Shown piece after piece: positions 25,314-38,480 of a stretch of DNA of 64,000 nt. Numbering within the stretch: position 1 is the first letter of the stretch; the number at the start of each line of letters is the position of its first letter. A model generated the notes under the pieces. The model did no database searches, had not been told where the DNA came from, and saw only the letters and a list, made by a program, of their open reading frames with translations. Source of the stretch: Pisolithus tinctorius (lineage: Eukaryota > Basidiomycota > Agaricomycetes > Boletales > Pisolithaceae); the NCBI GenBank assembly GCA_024663395.1, contig JANFAH010000033.1:620001-684000 (forward strand). Reading direction: 5' to 3'. A program made the translations under genes and the position numbers.

Positions 25314-25735
25314 ATTTGCCCGTGGACTAAGCTGTCGTGGAGCTGGCTGCTATTCCGGTCGTCCCGTATGGTACCAGAAGGCGAGATAGCGAGACGAGCT
25401 TTGCACGGTGCGGTGACTCGAGAACCTAGCCTGTCCTTGCCAGGTGGGTATCTAACGTCGAAGACAAGCGTTAGCGGCGACAAACCCAAGGAAAAGTCGC
25501 CTTGTCCGCGAAAAAACTCTATCCGTGCCAAACGGCAGGGGAGCAGCAGAAACAAAATGTAAAAGACAACTCAATAGACAAGGAGTACCCAGCCCGACAT
25601 CTCGCTTATCCCCACCACGTGCTCTCCATTACAATGGGTCCCAGAAAAAAAAAACTCGTCACATTGCAATTGTATAAGATAAATTACGAGGTCATTAAAG
25701 GCGTCTGGATAGTACAACGAAGAAAGACCAAGGGA
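25314..25735. other. TOP2 3' flank and coiled-coil gene promoter
   Basis: These 422 bp separate the start of the coiled-coil gene from the TOP2 stop. They must contain the TOP2 3' UTR and the promoter of the coiled-coil gene; I see no gene in them. Confidence 0.4.
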
Positions 25736-28700
25736 TCAGTCATCCTCAAACATGTCATCATCATCATTATCATCATTATCGTCGTCAGAGCCCGAGTCAA
25801 TCTCGATGTACTTCTTGACCTTATTCGTCGCAGCGCGTCTCGGTGCAGGCGCACGAGCAGCCACTGTATCACTCATAACGATTTCGTCATCGTCGCTGGC
25901 TGTCTTCTTGGATGGCGGCTTCTTGGCAGGTACCGGCTTGCTGCCCGATGGTTTCCGTGCAGCGGGTTTCTGAGCAACTTCTGGGGGCGTGGAGGACTTC
26001 TTGTCGAAGAAATCGGTCACTGACGCCTGACCAATCTTCTTTTTCTTCGTCGCAGGCCGGACATAAGCCTCGTCGTCATCGCTATCATCTGCCGTGGTAG
26101 GCCTAAAACGAGGATAAGATGATAGTTCTATTCTGCCAGGCACTAGACACGTACGATTTCCTCTTGGGCCCGTCCTCCTGTGCTAACGCCTTCCCTTTCC
26201 CCTTGTTCGGAGCAGGAACAGCCATCTCAATATCCGAATCAGAGTCGGGCAGCTTCAGTGCTTTCGCAGCTTTCTTCGGCGGAGGGCCAGTAATCTCCAG
26301 ATCGGAGTCCGAGGCAGGTTCGGCCTTCTTCGCCACGTTTTTGACAGGGGCCTTCTTAGGCGCGGGAGCAGGTTTTTCGTCTTCGCTCTCGATCTTGGAT
26401 GGTCCAGCAACCGCAGGCTTGGGCTTGGGTTTAGGTTCAGCCTTCTTCTTTGCAGCAGCCTTGGACGGTTTGAAATCATCCTCTGAATCATCTGAGTGGA
26501 GAGCTTTACGAGGTCTAGCGATTGTCAGTGATTTTCGGTGCTCGAGGGTAGCCTGCTTCTTCTTAATCTTTTTGCCGTTGGCATCAAGTAAACTTCGGCT
26601 CTCATATTCCTGACACGATTTCTGGTGCAACGGTTAGCTGCGGGTGTTTGAGGTTTGGAAGTTCCCTACCTCCCACTCCTTCAAGAAGTTATCGAGGTCT
26701 TCGTTCCACAATCCTCTGGGTGTACGCTCGAGCAAGGCTAATAATTCAGCTTCTTTCTCCGCGGCTTGTTGAAGCAGTTTTTCAATCTAATCACCCGTGT
26801 CATAAACCAGGAATACCACAAAGCATTTTGGTACTTACCTTCTCCTTGGTCAAGCTCCAGATAGCCATGCCCAATAAGTAATCATAATCTGTGGAACCAG
26901 CGGCTTCCTCAGCCTCAGCCGCATCATCGTCTTGGTTGATGACTTCTTCAGTCTCTCCCGCGGCTTTTGCCTTGCTTACTTTTGGGAACGGACGGAATTT
27001 GAGCTTGCGCAAGTCGGCAATAATGTCTGCCTTCTTGCGGTTCGAAACCACTAGTTCCTTGTCCACTATCATCTTCACGAATCGAGCCTGATTGGACAAT
27101 CGCTCAAACTGAGTCTGCAACTCGTTGGCCAGGAAGTCCTATATCGTAATTTTTCAGGTCAGTGGGACTATACCCTAAAGCAGTCAGATAACTGACCTTC
27201 CGCTTCTGATAATATGCGAGTCGTTTGGGGTAAAACTCTTCGATAATCTCCTCTGGGGAATCATACTTCTGAATTTTGCCCTCGAAGTTGAAACAAATCA
27301 TGTTGCTGGTATTGACCTTGCTCGTCAACTTGAAGAATTCAACAAGCCCTTGTTCCTCAGCCTTCTCTAGGTCCTTAGCTCCCATAGTGATGACGAAGTG
27401 CACGTTCACATTGTCGTGGTGTTCCTTGTAATCCTGACGAGTGGGTTAATCTTAATGTTCCGCATCGTGGAATGCATGAAGTACCTTGATTACACCGTCA
27501 CCTTTCTCTCCAATCATAGCTTCCAACTCCGCCTTGTAACTCTGAGTCCATTTATGAATGGGTAGCTCAGTGATCTCAACAGTTGTATCATTAATTTTGC
27601 GTGCGATACCGGTGACGTCGTATTTGTGGTCGCCAACTTTTCTGACGGTACCCTTAAATCCTTTCCACCAAGGCAGCATTGGCACCATCTCTTCGCCGTC
27701 CATGAGGCGACGGAGGTTCGCGATAATGTCAACCGGATTGTACGAGGGGATATTAGTGCTCCAACCTATGAAGTTTAATAAACACCTCGCTAGACACCGA
27801 GGCGAATGATTTACCGGTTCCGATACCCTCAGCACCATTGACAAGTACCAGCGGAATAACTGGCATATAATACTCCGGTTCGATCCAATCATTGTCTTCC
27901 TTCAAGTACGTCAGGAGAGGGTCATCCGCGGGATTAAAGATCGTCCTCGTCCAAGGTGACAACTCAGTGAAGATATACCTAGCCGAGGCGTGGTCTTTAC
28001 CACCCTGATCACGTGTACCGTACTGCCCATTAGGCAGTAAGAGGTTAAGGTTATTGGATCCGACGTAGTCCTGCGCGAGGTTCACAATCGTCATTGTAAG
28101 AGAAGCCTCTCCATGATGGTAGGCCGCCACTTCCGAAATATAACCAACGAGTTGGGCGACCTATAGAAAAAAGCAAGTCAAGATATTGTAGAACAAGCCA
28201 TCAACAAAGACAAACCTTTATTTCTTTCTTTAGTTTACGCTTGAAACAACCCCAGATGACTTTGCGCTGACCTGGTTTGAGACCGTCAGCCATGGAGGGA
28301 ATAGACCGCACATTGTCAGCCATCGAGAAGAGGATAAGTTCTCTGTTGATGAAATCAGAGAATGGGATTTCATCCATGTTGTGATCCAGATATGTCCCCG
28401 GCTGTATAACTTCAGAGTATGTGCTATTGCGAATACGGTCGAGCTTACTTTAAACTGCCGTAACCATTCTTTGCGTTCGTCCGCCTTCTTCTTACTGAAA
28501 GCAAGCTCAATGAGATCTCTGTCGCCTTCTTGCGTGGTTGCAAAAGGTATCATGTGCTTCGCCATGTTGCTAAAGTAGTACCGTGCATCTGCATCACTGG
28601 AAGTACCGAGACCCTTTGAACATCAAATCACTACGAGCCCGACGAGCATCTGAGACACAGATTTCCTGACCTTATAATACTTTGAGTCCCATTTGTGTGC

Positions 28701-31116
28701 ATCGGGTGTATTTTCAAGCCATTGTTCATATTCCGGGATTGTAAAGAAGTCGATCCGCTGTTTGCCTTTGCTGACCTACACGCATGTAGCATGGGCATCA
28801 AAACGAAACAAGAGACGGCGGTCTCACTTACCCTCACAATTGGCGTCACGAATTCCACCAAGAAGTTGGGAACTTTTAGCAACGACGGGAAGAAATGATC
28901 AAGAAAGTTAATCAGGAGGCCCTTAATATGAGATCCATCGTGATCCTACGTGACCAAGCTTCACCAATCAGCACGTGCACCGAATCTAGCGACGAACCTG
29001 ATCCGTCATGATCATCAGCCGCCCATAGCGCAAGCTGCTGACACTGATATATTCTTTGTTGTGCTGCAACCCCATGATCTTCTTAATATTTTGAATCTCC
29101 TCGTTCTTCATGATTTGGTCGTGTTTCGCTTCGCGAACGTTGAGTAACTTTCCGCGTAGCGGGAACACGCCGAAGTGATCACGCCCAACTACACCAAGCC
29201 CAGCAACGGCTAAGGCTTTGGCAGAATCTCCCTCGGTCAAAATAAGCGTACAGCGCTCTGCGTACTTTGTGCCAGCGTTGTTCGCGTCGGCCAGTTTGGT
29301 CATACCAGTGAGACTGTAGTATAATCAGAACTAAATGCGCTATGTAGCTCAGTACGCGTACCGATTACGCTTCGACCCATCAGTTTTCTTGATTTGCTGG
29401 TCAGCTTTAAACTTGGCCCAGTTCAACACTTGATCGACGATGGAAGACTTTTGAACTTAAATAACTATAAGCCACGATAACACGCATATAGACAGGTACA
29501 ACCAAACCTTTCTTCATGAAATCTTCCGATATTGTGGGTTTCGTTCCGAATTTTGAAGCAGTCAACGTCAGCGTCTCCTTTGTCTGACTGTCAAAAGTAG
29601 GATTCTCGATGAGGGCATTCACGAAGATCCACATGTGATTCTTGATCTGGGCGGGCTTGACGGTAGCACCTTTGTTCTTCTTAGTGATAGCGGTAATGAG
29701 GTTCTTCGCTATTTGATCTGCCATGAAGTTGACGTGGGTGCCACCCTTCGTAGTTGCGATGGAATTGGCGAACGAGACCTGTTGGAACGTCCCATCGGAG
29801 ACGGCGAAGGCGACTTCCCACCGATCACCTATTTGCTCGTGGATCAAAGATGGTTTCACCAGCGCAGCACCACCGGATGCTGCAGAGGCTTCTGCTGCAG
29901 CAGATGAGAGATACAATTCAACGTATTGTTTGAAATTCTTGATCTTCAAGCGCTCGTCGTTGAGGAAAACCTTGACGTTCCTGACGGTGCCCGCCAGATC
30001 GTAAACACGACGCTTCAGAAGAGACACAGTATCTTCATCGATTCTACTCATACCAAACCGCTTCAGGTCGGGTTTGAACGTGACCCTAGTGTACTCTTCG
30101 CCTTTGCCATTCTTCGTTATCTTCGCATTGCCGCATTTATTCATGTTATCGGTCCAAGTTTGCTTGTACTTCAAGCCAGTATTCTTGTCAGCGGTGTCGA
30201 CGGTGAATTCGAGAGAGTATATGTTTGCTAGCTTTGCACCGTATCCGTTGCGACCACCAGTGAGTTTCTTTTCGTCATCGTCGTAATTAGAAGATGAAAG
30301 AAGGTGACCGAAAATAAGCTGAGGAATGTACATCTTCTCTTTGGAGTGCATTTCGATGGGTATACCACGGCCATTGTTGTAGACTGATATCGTTCCTTCC
30401 TCTACATCAATGTTCACTTTGATAGTATCCATGGTGGGATCATTGATCTTTACACTGCTAAATTAACGCATAGTGCACTCCTGGATAGCAGACGTACCTT
30501 GTTGTCGGCAGCATTGACAAGGATTTCGTCAACGATCTTGAAAAAGCCAGGAACGTACTTGACCTCTCGGTGTGTCATACGATTGTTTTCGGAGTCATAC
30601 GTCCACATTGGCTGTGTGATAGTCTCGACACTACCAATGTAGGAGTCTGGTCGTTTGAGAATATGCTCGAGTTGAGTCAACTGTTTGACAAAGATTCAGC
30701 TGAGAACTTTGACACCACCATCGATAAATGATCAGTTTCGCACCTTTTGATACATTTCCGACGCGGTTTTGTCCTTCCGGCCATTCGTCACTGCGATGGG
30801 CCCCGAAACACCGTCATCTGAGGCATCCTCCAGGTCGTCCAACCCGTCGCCGTCAGCGTTTTCATCCTTGGGGGCAAGTACTTTCTTCTTAGGACCCGGC
30901 TTTGACTTCGCAGGCGGTTTGGCAGCTTTCGTAGTCGTCTTCGCGGCCTTCTTAGCGGGTGCCTTGGTCTGGGTGCACAAAGTGGCTCGCGCGACACGAT
31001 CACCCAACAGAAGCAATTAGACTTACTACTTTCTTTGGTGGAGGCGAGTCGTAGTCGCTCACACTCTCGTTGCCGGAAATGGCGTCGAGGTCAAAATTCT
31101 CTTCAGACGAACTCAT
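25736..31116 (-). CDS. TOP2: DNA topoisomerase II (type IIA, nuclear)
   Basis: Passes one duplex through another to decatenate chromosomes. Order: acidic/basic N-tail (MSSSEENFDLDAISGNES, PAKKAAKTTTKAAKPP); ATPase with LKRPDSYIGSVE, FFKIVDEILVNAADNK, YNNGRGIPIEMH and GGRNGYGAKLANIYS; TOPRIM with LILTEGDSAKALAVAGLG, FPLRGKLLNVREA and MTDQ|DHDGSHIKGLLIN; then the breakage-reunion core GKDHASARYIFTELSPWTR, whose Tyr after Arg is the catalytic tyrosine, and NGAEGIGTGKS. The C-terminus is a Lys/Glu/Asp-rich disordered tail ending in an acidic run. More than a dozen introns. All catalytic motifs checked are present. Start ATG at 31114-31116, 137 bp from the stop of GCN20. Confidence 0.94.
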
Positions 31117-31253
31117 CGTGGCCGTCGATGGTTGAGCGGTGCGCAACTCGACACGAGATGCCAAAGACGTGTTTTCGTCACGTGACGCAGTCGACGCGAC
31201 AATCACGTGCAAAGTATGCAGTACACTACACGAAGTACAAGTACGTGGTAACC

Positions 31254-34200
31254 TCAAGGACGTGCCTTCACATTGCTTACAATAAGACTCTGAGGAACGT
31301 TTAGCCATATTAGCAGCCGAATTGACGAGCATATACACACTCACCTTGTAGCTCTGCACATCGCCCATGAACTTCGAGACGGTTCCATTGGCACAAACCC
31401 ATAACTACAGGGGGCAATAGGCATGAAGAAAATCGACAGTAAAACCTCGCACTAACCTCCTTCGCCACTGAGGTAATGAATCGCTCGTCGTGCGAGATCA
31501 CAATAACTCCTCCATTCCAGGTATTCAACACAGTCATCAGAGCATCCAAACCCTGGGAGGAAGTTAATCGGACACGACAAACATATAGAAAGCTGGTCTA
31601 CACACCTCGATATCGAGATGGTTAGTAGGCTACAAAAAGGACATCGTGAGTCTGACCCCCATACAGAACAAAGTCATGGGTCCCCACCTCATCCAGTAGC
31701 AAGACATGAGGTTTTTGTAGTGACAAGACAGCAAAGGCTACGCGCGATTTCTGACCACCAGAAAGTGTACCGATGAGCTGCAAACTAACACAACATTTCG
31801 GACGAGTGCGATAACCGAACATCCAAGAACTACACACCCTGTCATTCCACTAATTTGGAAGTTACCCAGGTGGCTCCGATACTCCTGTTCTGTCCTTCCG
31901 GGGAACTTGGAAGCCAAAAACTGGACGGGTGACATCGTGGGGTTGAGTGTGTCAACGTGGTGTTGCGAGAAGTATCCTCTACACGGAGACATTTACATAC
32001 TGGAAAATGGGTAGATGAAGGACCACTTACATTCGTAATCGGCCATTTCTATTGCAGTCTCCACTAAGAGGCTTCAACTCCGACGTCAGGAGCTTGATGC
32101 TGAAAGTAGTAGATGCATGAGTGCGCCAACCTGATGAGGCTATTCAGGACATACAGCGTAGACTTTCCAGCACCGTTAGCTCCGACGATAGCTATTCTTG
32201 AATCCAAGCTAACGTCGAAGTTGACGTTCCTCAAAATAGGTTTATCTGGATTATATCCGAAGGTCACTTCAGAAAGCTGAAGCAAGGGTGGAGATATCTT
32301 TTCTGTTTCTGGGAATCTAGGGAGCAATGCTTAGACATCCCCGTGGGGCAGGACAACTAAAGGGAACACACTTGAATTTCTCAGTCTCTTCTTCTTCTGG
32401 TGGTTCCAGATCAGGCAGCTAGGATCCTCGTTAGCAAGTGTCGCAGGTCTTCGCGAAGGTCTTAATACCTTTTCCAGTATCTTCAACCTCATTTGAGCTT
32501 GTGCAGCTGCAATCACGCAGTGTGTCAGACACCTGGCTCAGAAATAGATAGAACGAGAACGACTCACCTCGGTTGGCGTTGTATCTCCATCTGTCTACGA
32601 ATGCCTGAAGGTGTTTGCGATATTCCATTTGGTTTTCGTATTCCTTCCGCAGATTGCGATCTCGCTCCGATTTAGTAGAATAGAATTGAATAAAGTTTCT
32701 GCAGCGAAGTTGTTGACAATCCAAAGGAAACGGCTCTTCTCGACATACCCTTTATAATAATCCAGTCTCCCTGAGTGTTGATGGACTATGTCCGTGGCAA
32801 CCGCATCTCTAAACCACAGCGTGAACCGACGATAACGCGGAACCGCAATCACCAACTCACAAGAAAGCACGGTCATGAGATCTGAAAGATGTTGTTCAGT
32901 CAGATCAGAGATGGAGAAGAGGTGCACGAACACTACGAGTAACGTGCCGGGCCATGTCTGCAAGTAATCCTCCAACCACGCCAACGCATTTAGATCAATG
33001 TGATTTGACGGCTCGTCCAGTAGTAGCAGTGCTGGCTAGCAGAAAAAAGTCGGTTTATTACACACCAACTCTTTGGGTTGAGCGTACCTTCACGAATAGA
33101 GCTCGAGCAAGCGCAAGACGCATACTGCGAAGGAATTTCTGGCGATAAATGTTTGTGAAGGCAACAATAACACATACCGCCAACCTCCACTGAATGATTT
33201 CGTCGGCTTCGACTGGTCTTCCTCACTGAAACCGAGACCTTAAAACAAGACAGATTAGACGTGAAGCTAGTCAACGTTGTAGGATCGCACCGGCAAGTAG
33301 CGCAGCAGCTCTGGAAGGGCCGCTCTCTGCGTCCATGTCACTTAGTCGTGCATGAACTTCTGCAAGTCTCGACGAAGCTTCCTCTTTTTCTTCCTCTACA
33401 CGCTTGTCATCCCCCTCCTCAAGCTCTGTGAGCTTGGCATTTAGAGCCACTTCTTCTTTGAGTAGATGATCTCGCCACACGTCTGCTTTGAGAACAGAAT
33501 CCAAGGCTGTGGTATCATCGCCAACGATCTAGCAAAAACACCTTAACACCATTACCATCCATCTCACCAGTGACAGACAAACCTCTTGTTCCACGAATAG
33601 AATTGTGATGTGTGGTGGAATTGGTACTTCACGCATAGCAATATGTCTGAGGAGAGTAGATTTTCCAACACCTGACAGACTTTTCAGTCAGCCAAATTCG
33701 AGAGAGAAAAGGTAGCAAAGCATCCACCGTTGCGCCCGACCAAACCATAACGGCGACCATAGGCAAGGGTAAGAGTTGCACCGGACCTAACGGAAATTAT
33801 GAGTTAGTGATCTACATGCATGAGAACATTTTGACGTACAGAATACGATTTGAGCCAAAGTTGACGTCGATGTTCGTGAGATGAATGTCTTTGCTTTTGT
33901 TTTTCGCACTCGCAGCAGCCTCAATAGGATTGATCTTCAAACCGTGCCAGTCAGAACACGGACTTCTGAGCAAGAGGGGAGACATTACCTTCATGAACAT
34001 CTCTTCATAAGATTGCTGCATGGAAGTGAGATACGAAGGAATCGCAAACAATCTGGGAGACCTGCCTGTTTGCGGTGCTGGTCAAGGAGTTTAGATCCCT
34101 CATAGAGATCCCTCCGCGCACGTTTCTCGATTTTGGCCTGCAGATGGCATGTTAAACGCAGGAAAAGTCCGTTTGAATCCCCAACCACTGCTCACCCTGA

Positions 34201-34654
34201 GTTTGGCCTCTTGTTTTTCGAGTTTTTTGACATCGACACGGGATGCCCTGTCACAGATGAGACGAGCACCAGTGCAAGAGGTTCTCTGCGCTCACTTTGC
34301 CTTGTTGATGCTTTCGAGGTCAACAACGCCTTCCCCGAGAGCGATGGTATTGGATATAGCACCGGCTTTACTCAAGTCCACGACTTTATCCAGCTTCATC
34401 AACTTCGGACGAGTGCTGTTCTTCGCCCGTGCTGCAAGTTGTTCAGAGAGGAGCTCTCTGAGTCTAGCCATGAGCCTCTGTACGTCCTTCGGACGGTCTA
34501 TCCCTAGCGAGTCGAGTATATCATTGGCAACTTGAAGAACATCCTCTTCTGCGCCAGCGTCATCCACGAGATATCCAGAGAGGTACTGGACGATGGGCTC
34601 TTCGGCGCCCGGGAACACGGACAAGATTTCCTTTGATATCTCCTGGGTAGACAT
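31254..34654 (-). CDS. GCN20: ABCF-type ATPase, GCN20 / ABCF3 homologue
   Basis: Soluble tandem ABC ATPase that works with GCN1 to activate the GCN2 kinase under amino-acid starvation. The GCN20-type N-terminus is helical ([22 protein letters not shown]). The first ABC has [11 protein letters not shown] split before [25 protein letters not shown] and [15 protein letters not shown]; a charged linker follows ([19 protein letters not shown]). The second ABC has [35 protein letters not shown], and [13 protein letters not shown] short last exon after the SYK donor gives [11 protein letters not shown], like the GCN20 C-terminus. No transmembrane segments. Many introns of 45-70 nt. Divergent from the CofD-like gene. 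Confidence 0.9.
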
Positions 34655-35050
34655 TCCCAGAATGCCAGGAGTGACGGCTGGTGACAGGTTTAATTCCGGC
34701 TTACGGCGGGGAGATCGAAAGCGTTGATTGGTGGAGGTCGGGACTCTTTAGAGTGCACTACACTCCTACAGTAGCAGCGCCGGGGTGAAATCCGACTCGA
34801 AATAAAATGGTATTGAGACTACTTACAATTCACTGTGTACAGTGTAGTAAAACTCCTCCGACGTAGCATGACCATACTTTGGTATCAGTTCCACAATAAT
34901 GTAAACTAATTGCCCCATGGTATGGCGGCAGTAAACGCATAATGTTGTATACATTTCCTCTGGCAGAGTACCGTCTTTGAAGTGCTTCTTTACTTCGTTG
35001 CGGCGCACTTGCATCGCTGGATTACACAGACCCGCATTATAAACCCAATT
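34655..35050. promoter_or_regulatory. Divergent GCN20 / CofD-like promoter region
   Basis: 396 bp between two divergent starts. No TATA box stands out near either start. A weak minus-strand open frame here has no family match and is taken as chance. Confidence 0.35.
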
Positions 35051-37053
35051 ATGTTCCACTCTCCAACCCACGATGGAGATGAAAGTCCCAGCTCCTCCGT
35101 GTTTGACCTCCCCGTACAGCCCTCCACTAATTCTACTAAACCCGTTCTTCAAAGGTTGCGGACTACCCCAGACACTGATGTTCACTCCGAATCTCCACCC
35201 CAAGTCGTCGTTATATCAGGAGGGTCTGGCGGCAACACCATCTGCAACGCTTTCGACAATGCGTGTTTCGCCCTCCCTGTCTCTGACGACGGCGGGTCCT
35301 CGAGCGAGATAATTCGCGTTCTGGGTGGCCCTTCAATAGGTGCGGGCAGTTGTCGTCTTCGACTCGCATTCGTGTCGGACGGTAACTCCGTAAATCGAAG
35401 GTGACATCAGGTCCAGGCTGGTGCGCCTAATACCGTCTGTCCGTCCGTCTTCAGTTCTATCTGCTATTCGGGAAATACTGTCGTATCGACTTCCCGCTAA
35501 CGTGTCCGAACGGGAGGCCCGTGATGAGTGGAGGGACATTGTCGAAGGACACAGTCCACTATGGGCAGGCGTCCCGAACGACCGCAAAGAAACTATACGA
35601 GGTTTGCTTCTTCAGTGATTGAAACTCTATTGTATCGCACCCTGATGCTGTTGTGTTTCATGTGGCTAACACCAGGTTTCCTTGTGCATTTCGAAGGTGA
35701 GGTCCTCAAACGAGCACACAAGAATTTCTCATTTCTCAACGGAAGGTATGTAATCGATTGCGGGAGCCCGTTCCGGTGACGAACTTGTGTAGCATTGGAA
35801 ATTACTTCCTATCTGGTGCACAGATGTTCTTCCGCTCTCTGCCCTCGGCTATTTTCCTGTTCTCGTCTATCACAAACAGCCAGGTCAGTAATAATGTGTA
35901 TCACTGCTCACGTCAGGACCCTTGCTCACACGACCGTGAATGATGTATCGCAAAAGGCAAACATTCTCCCTGTCATAGTCACCAACCACACGGTGACTAT
36001 CGCCGCAGAGCTTGTGAGTTCAATGCATTCCACTGACCCTTGCTGTGCCTCGCTTAGCCCCTGTTTCCAAAGGAAAACGGCGCAAGGCTTGTGGGACAAT
36101 GTGAAATATCGCATCCGGTAAACCCGTCGCCGTCTTTCGAAGAAGACGATCCGAATGAGCAGCTTTTTTCTCCTCTCGATGGCATGGCGTCACCTGTTCC
36201 CCACCGATCAAACGTGATGTATAACCAAGATGACAAGGAACGCGGTTACGAACCTTTGAAGTCCCGAATATGGAGTTCGACTCTTCGGTTCACTTATATG
36301 GCAAGCGTCGTGCTCATGCGGTAGACAGGATTGTATTACATCAATGCCTACGGTCATGAAGTCCATCCCACGCCGAACCCTGAGTACATCAAAAACTTGT
36401 CTACTGCCGAAGCTCTCGTGTATTCCTGTGGTTCGTTTTGGACGAGGTAATATATCTCTTCTTGGGGCTTCCAGGGCAATGCTGAGCGCGATGCATTTTA
36501 TGTATGTAGCATCGTCCCGTGCTTAGCGCTCCGTGGCGTTGCTTCTGCGATAGCACGATCTAGGTTCCTGCGTGCCAAAATATTTCTCCGTAAGTGCATT
36601 ACGTCGTTGACCAGCATGTGATGTCAATCCGCATAAGTAAATGGGAGAAATGATAGGGAAACGGATGGTTACACCGCTGTTGACTATGTCAGGTGGGATT
36701 CCGTTTAATAGAGCACGCCTCTATTTTTGACGTGACGTTGGGTCATACCGTAGGGCCATTGTTTCCGTTTTGAATTCACCCTATCAGAAGCCGCCTCACG
36801 GCCTGGGAAACGTACAGACGATCTACCCCATATCGGCGTTCATTACTCATCTTGTTTACTTGGAGAACACAAGCATCGCTATTGACAAAGAGGAGTTGAC
36901 AGTACGAGCGCCCCTTTCCTGCTTTTGATGGCTTCTGCTGATGACCAACAGGCACTGGGTGTGCAGTGTGTGGGGGTCAAAGGAGTGAAGGCAGACGGTG
37001 CCCAGTACGATGACGAGGTTATCAGGAAAGCCGTCTGTCGTATTTTAGCATAG
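35051..37053 (+). CDS. CofD / YvcK-like (UPF0052) protein
   Basis: Family of CofD phospholactate transferases and bacterial YvcK 'gluconeogenesis factors'; the role in fungi is not established. The Rossmann start VVVISGGSGGNTICNAF is followed by LPVSDDGGSSSEIIRVLGG, GDIRSRLVRLIP after intron 1 (35339-35397), FLVHFEGEVLKRAH, SIGNYFLSGAQMFFRSLPSA, NILPVIVTNHTVTIAAEL, INAYGHEVHPTPNPEYIKNL, ALVYSCGSFWTSIVPCLALRG, NDRETDGYTAVDYV and the C-terminal GVQCVGVKGVKADGAQYDDE. At least eight introns; several lack an open reading frame on either side, so splice sites are needed to read it. The GGSGGN and DDGGSS loops look intact. Eukaryotic copies are patchy in distribution. Confidence 0.85.
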
Positions 37054-37095
37054 TGACAGACTTTGTGACAGCTATGATAGAGTGTTACTTGGCAT

Positions 37096-38208
37096 TTGGA
37101 CTTTGACTTCTCCAATTCAGTTGCAATTTTGGCAACAGTGTTTGCCGGGAAGATGGGAAGACCCGCTTACGCCCGCCCACCCATCGTCTTTCAAAGTGTG
37201 CCTCCAGCCCGTCTGACGGTGACACCGTCCAGTTGGACTGGAGATGACTTGCATATTCAAAAGATCCGCTGCCCCAGCCTCGGGCAGTGATCATACACTC
37301 ACGCAAAATGGTTATGAAGGTGAACTTTGACTGCGTAAAAGATCCGGCCCATCTTGATCTCATACTCACCTCGATGATAGCGAAACCCATACCAGATGAT
37401 ACACATTCAGTGAATACCCGTGTCTCTGACCTCCCCACCGACAGTAGACGTTCAAGTGTGGTGCTGGACTCAGAAGACGAGGACCGTCGCGAGAGAATAG
37501 GAAATATGGCCCAACGCCCATGGCGAGCGGCGGGTGCCATCGATGTCCAGCAGAACAATGTGTCATATGTGAGTGGTGGGATCCATTTCATCGTGACATC
37601 TCCTCTTCCTGGCAGCTCATCCAATGTGTGCATATACCCCTATCTTATGGGCATGGATGGGTGTTCAGCACGACCCAGAACCCCAAATTTCCCCAGGCAG
37701 GCCTTCTCCACGAGTCCGATTCAGATCTCGCGTGCGGATTACAGCTGGGGTCCGTCGTCACAGACGTCTATCTGACGGGCTCTCCTCCAGTGCATCCTCC
37801 ATTTCGGGATCACCCTCATCGTCCATCTCGGCGCCTCTGCGCACGCATGACGACAACTCTGAGGGCAGCAAGGGGTGGGGCCCGCTGGGGCGCAGAGTCA
37901 ACTTACTTGCATCACAAGTTGCACAGGGACGGCGGAGCCGAGCCAGCGTAAAGGTCAACGGAAGTGGCAAGCCTCGGAAGATGTACTCGTCGTCTCTTGC
38001 GGACTCTGTTGACGAACGCTCCCACCTCGTGTCTTTCTACACCGGATACTTATATACCACAACTGTCGGCCGCAGTGGCATGTGCCACTTAGATCAAAAT
38101 GTGGAGTGTGAACAACTGCGGAGCGGACAAAACACCGGTGCTTCCTTTGGCGAATGGCCATGGAGGCTGCTAAATCGACACGTGCGTATTCGTTTGATCC
38201 TTCCGTGA
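37096..38208 (+). CDS. Possible hypothetical gene, low-complexity
   Basis: Two plus-strand frames look coding: 37300-37560 (KVNFDCVKDPAHLDLILTSM, VSDLPTDSRRSSVVLDSEDE) and 37690-38010 (RRHRRLSDGLSSSASSISGS, GWGPLGRRVNLLASQVAQG). A short intron could join them. The Ser/Arg-rich, acidic composition is that of a disordered fungal protein. I cannot fix a start, stop or family. A 182-codon minus-strand frame overlaps the first half and is an alternative, so even the strand is uncertain. Confidence 0.35.
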
Positions 38209-38480
38209 ATCATTCATCGTCATTATATCTCTTCAGTGGTGGTGGTGGCAGTTGGAGCCTATCGTCTGTTGTTTCTACCTCTGCGACGATGCAGAGGACG
38301 AGTGATTTATGAAACGTTGAGCTCCATTACCATGTATATCGTCACCTGCGTTGCTGCTTTCCACTATGCTGTATTGTATACATGCTGTTATATCGCTAGT
38401 ACACGAATGCGTACATGATCTATGTTAGCGCCTCAGTGGGTCTTGTTGAAAGATACACTATCTTTAGATACGTAGGGTAT

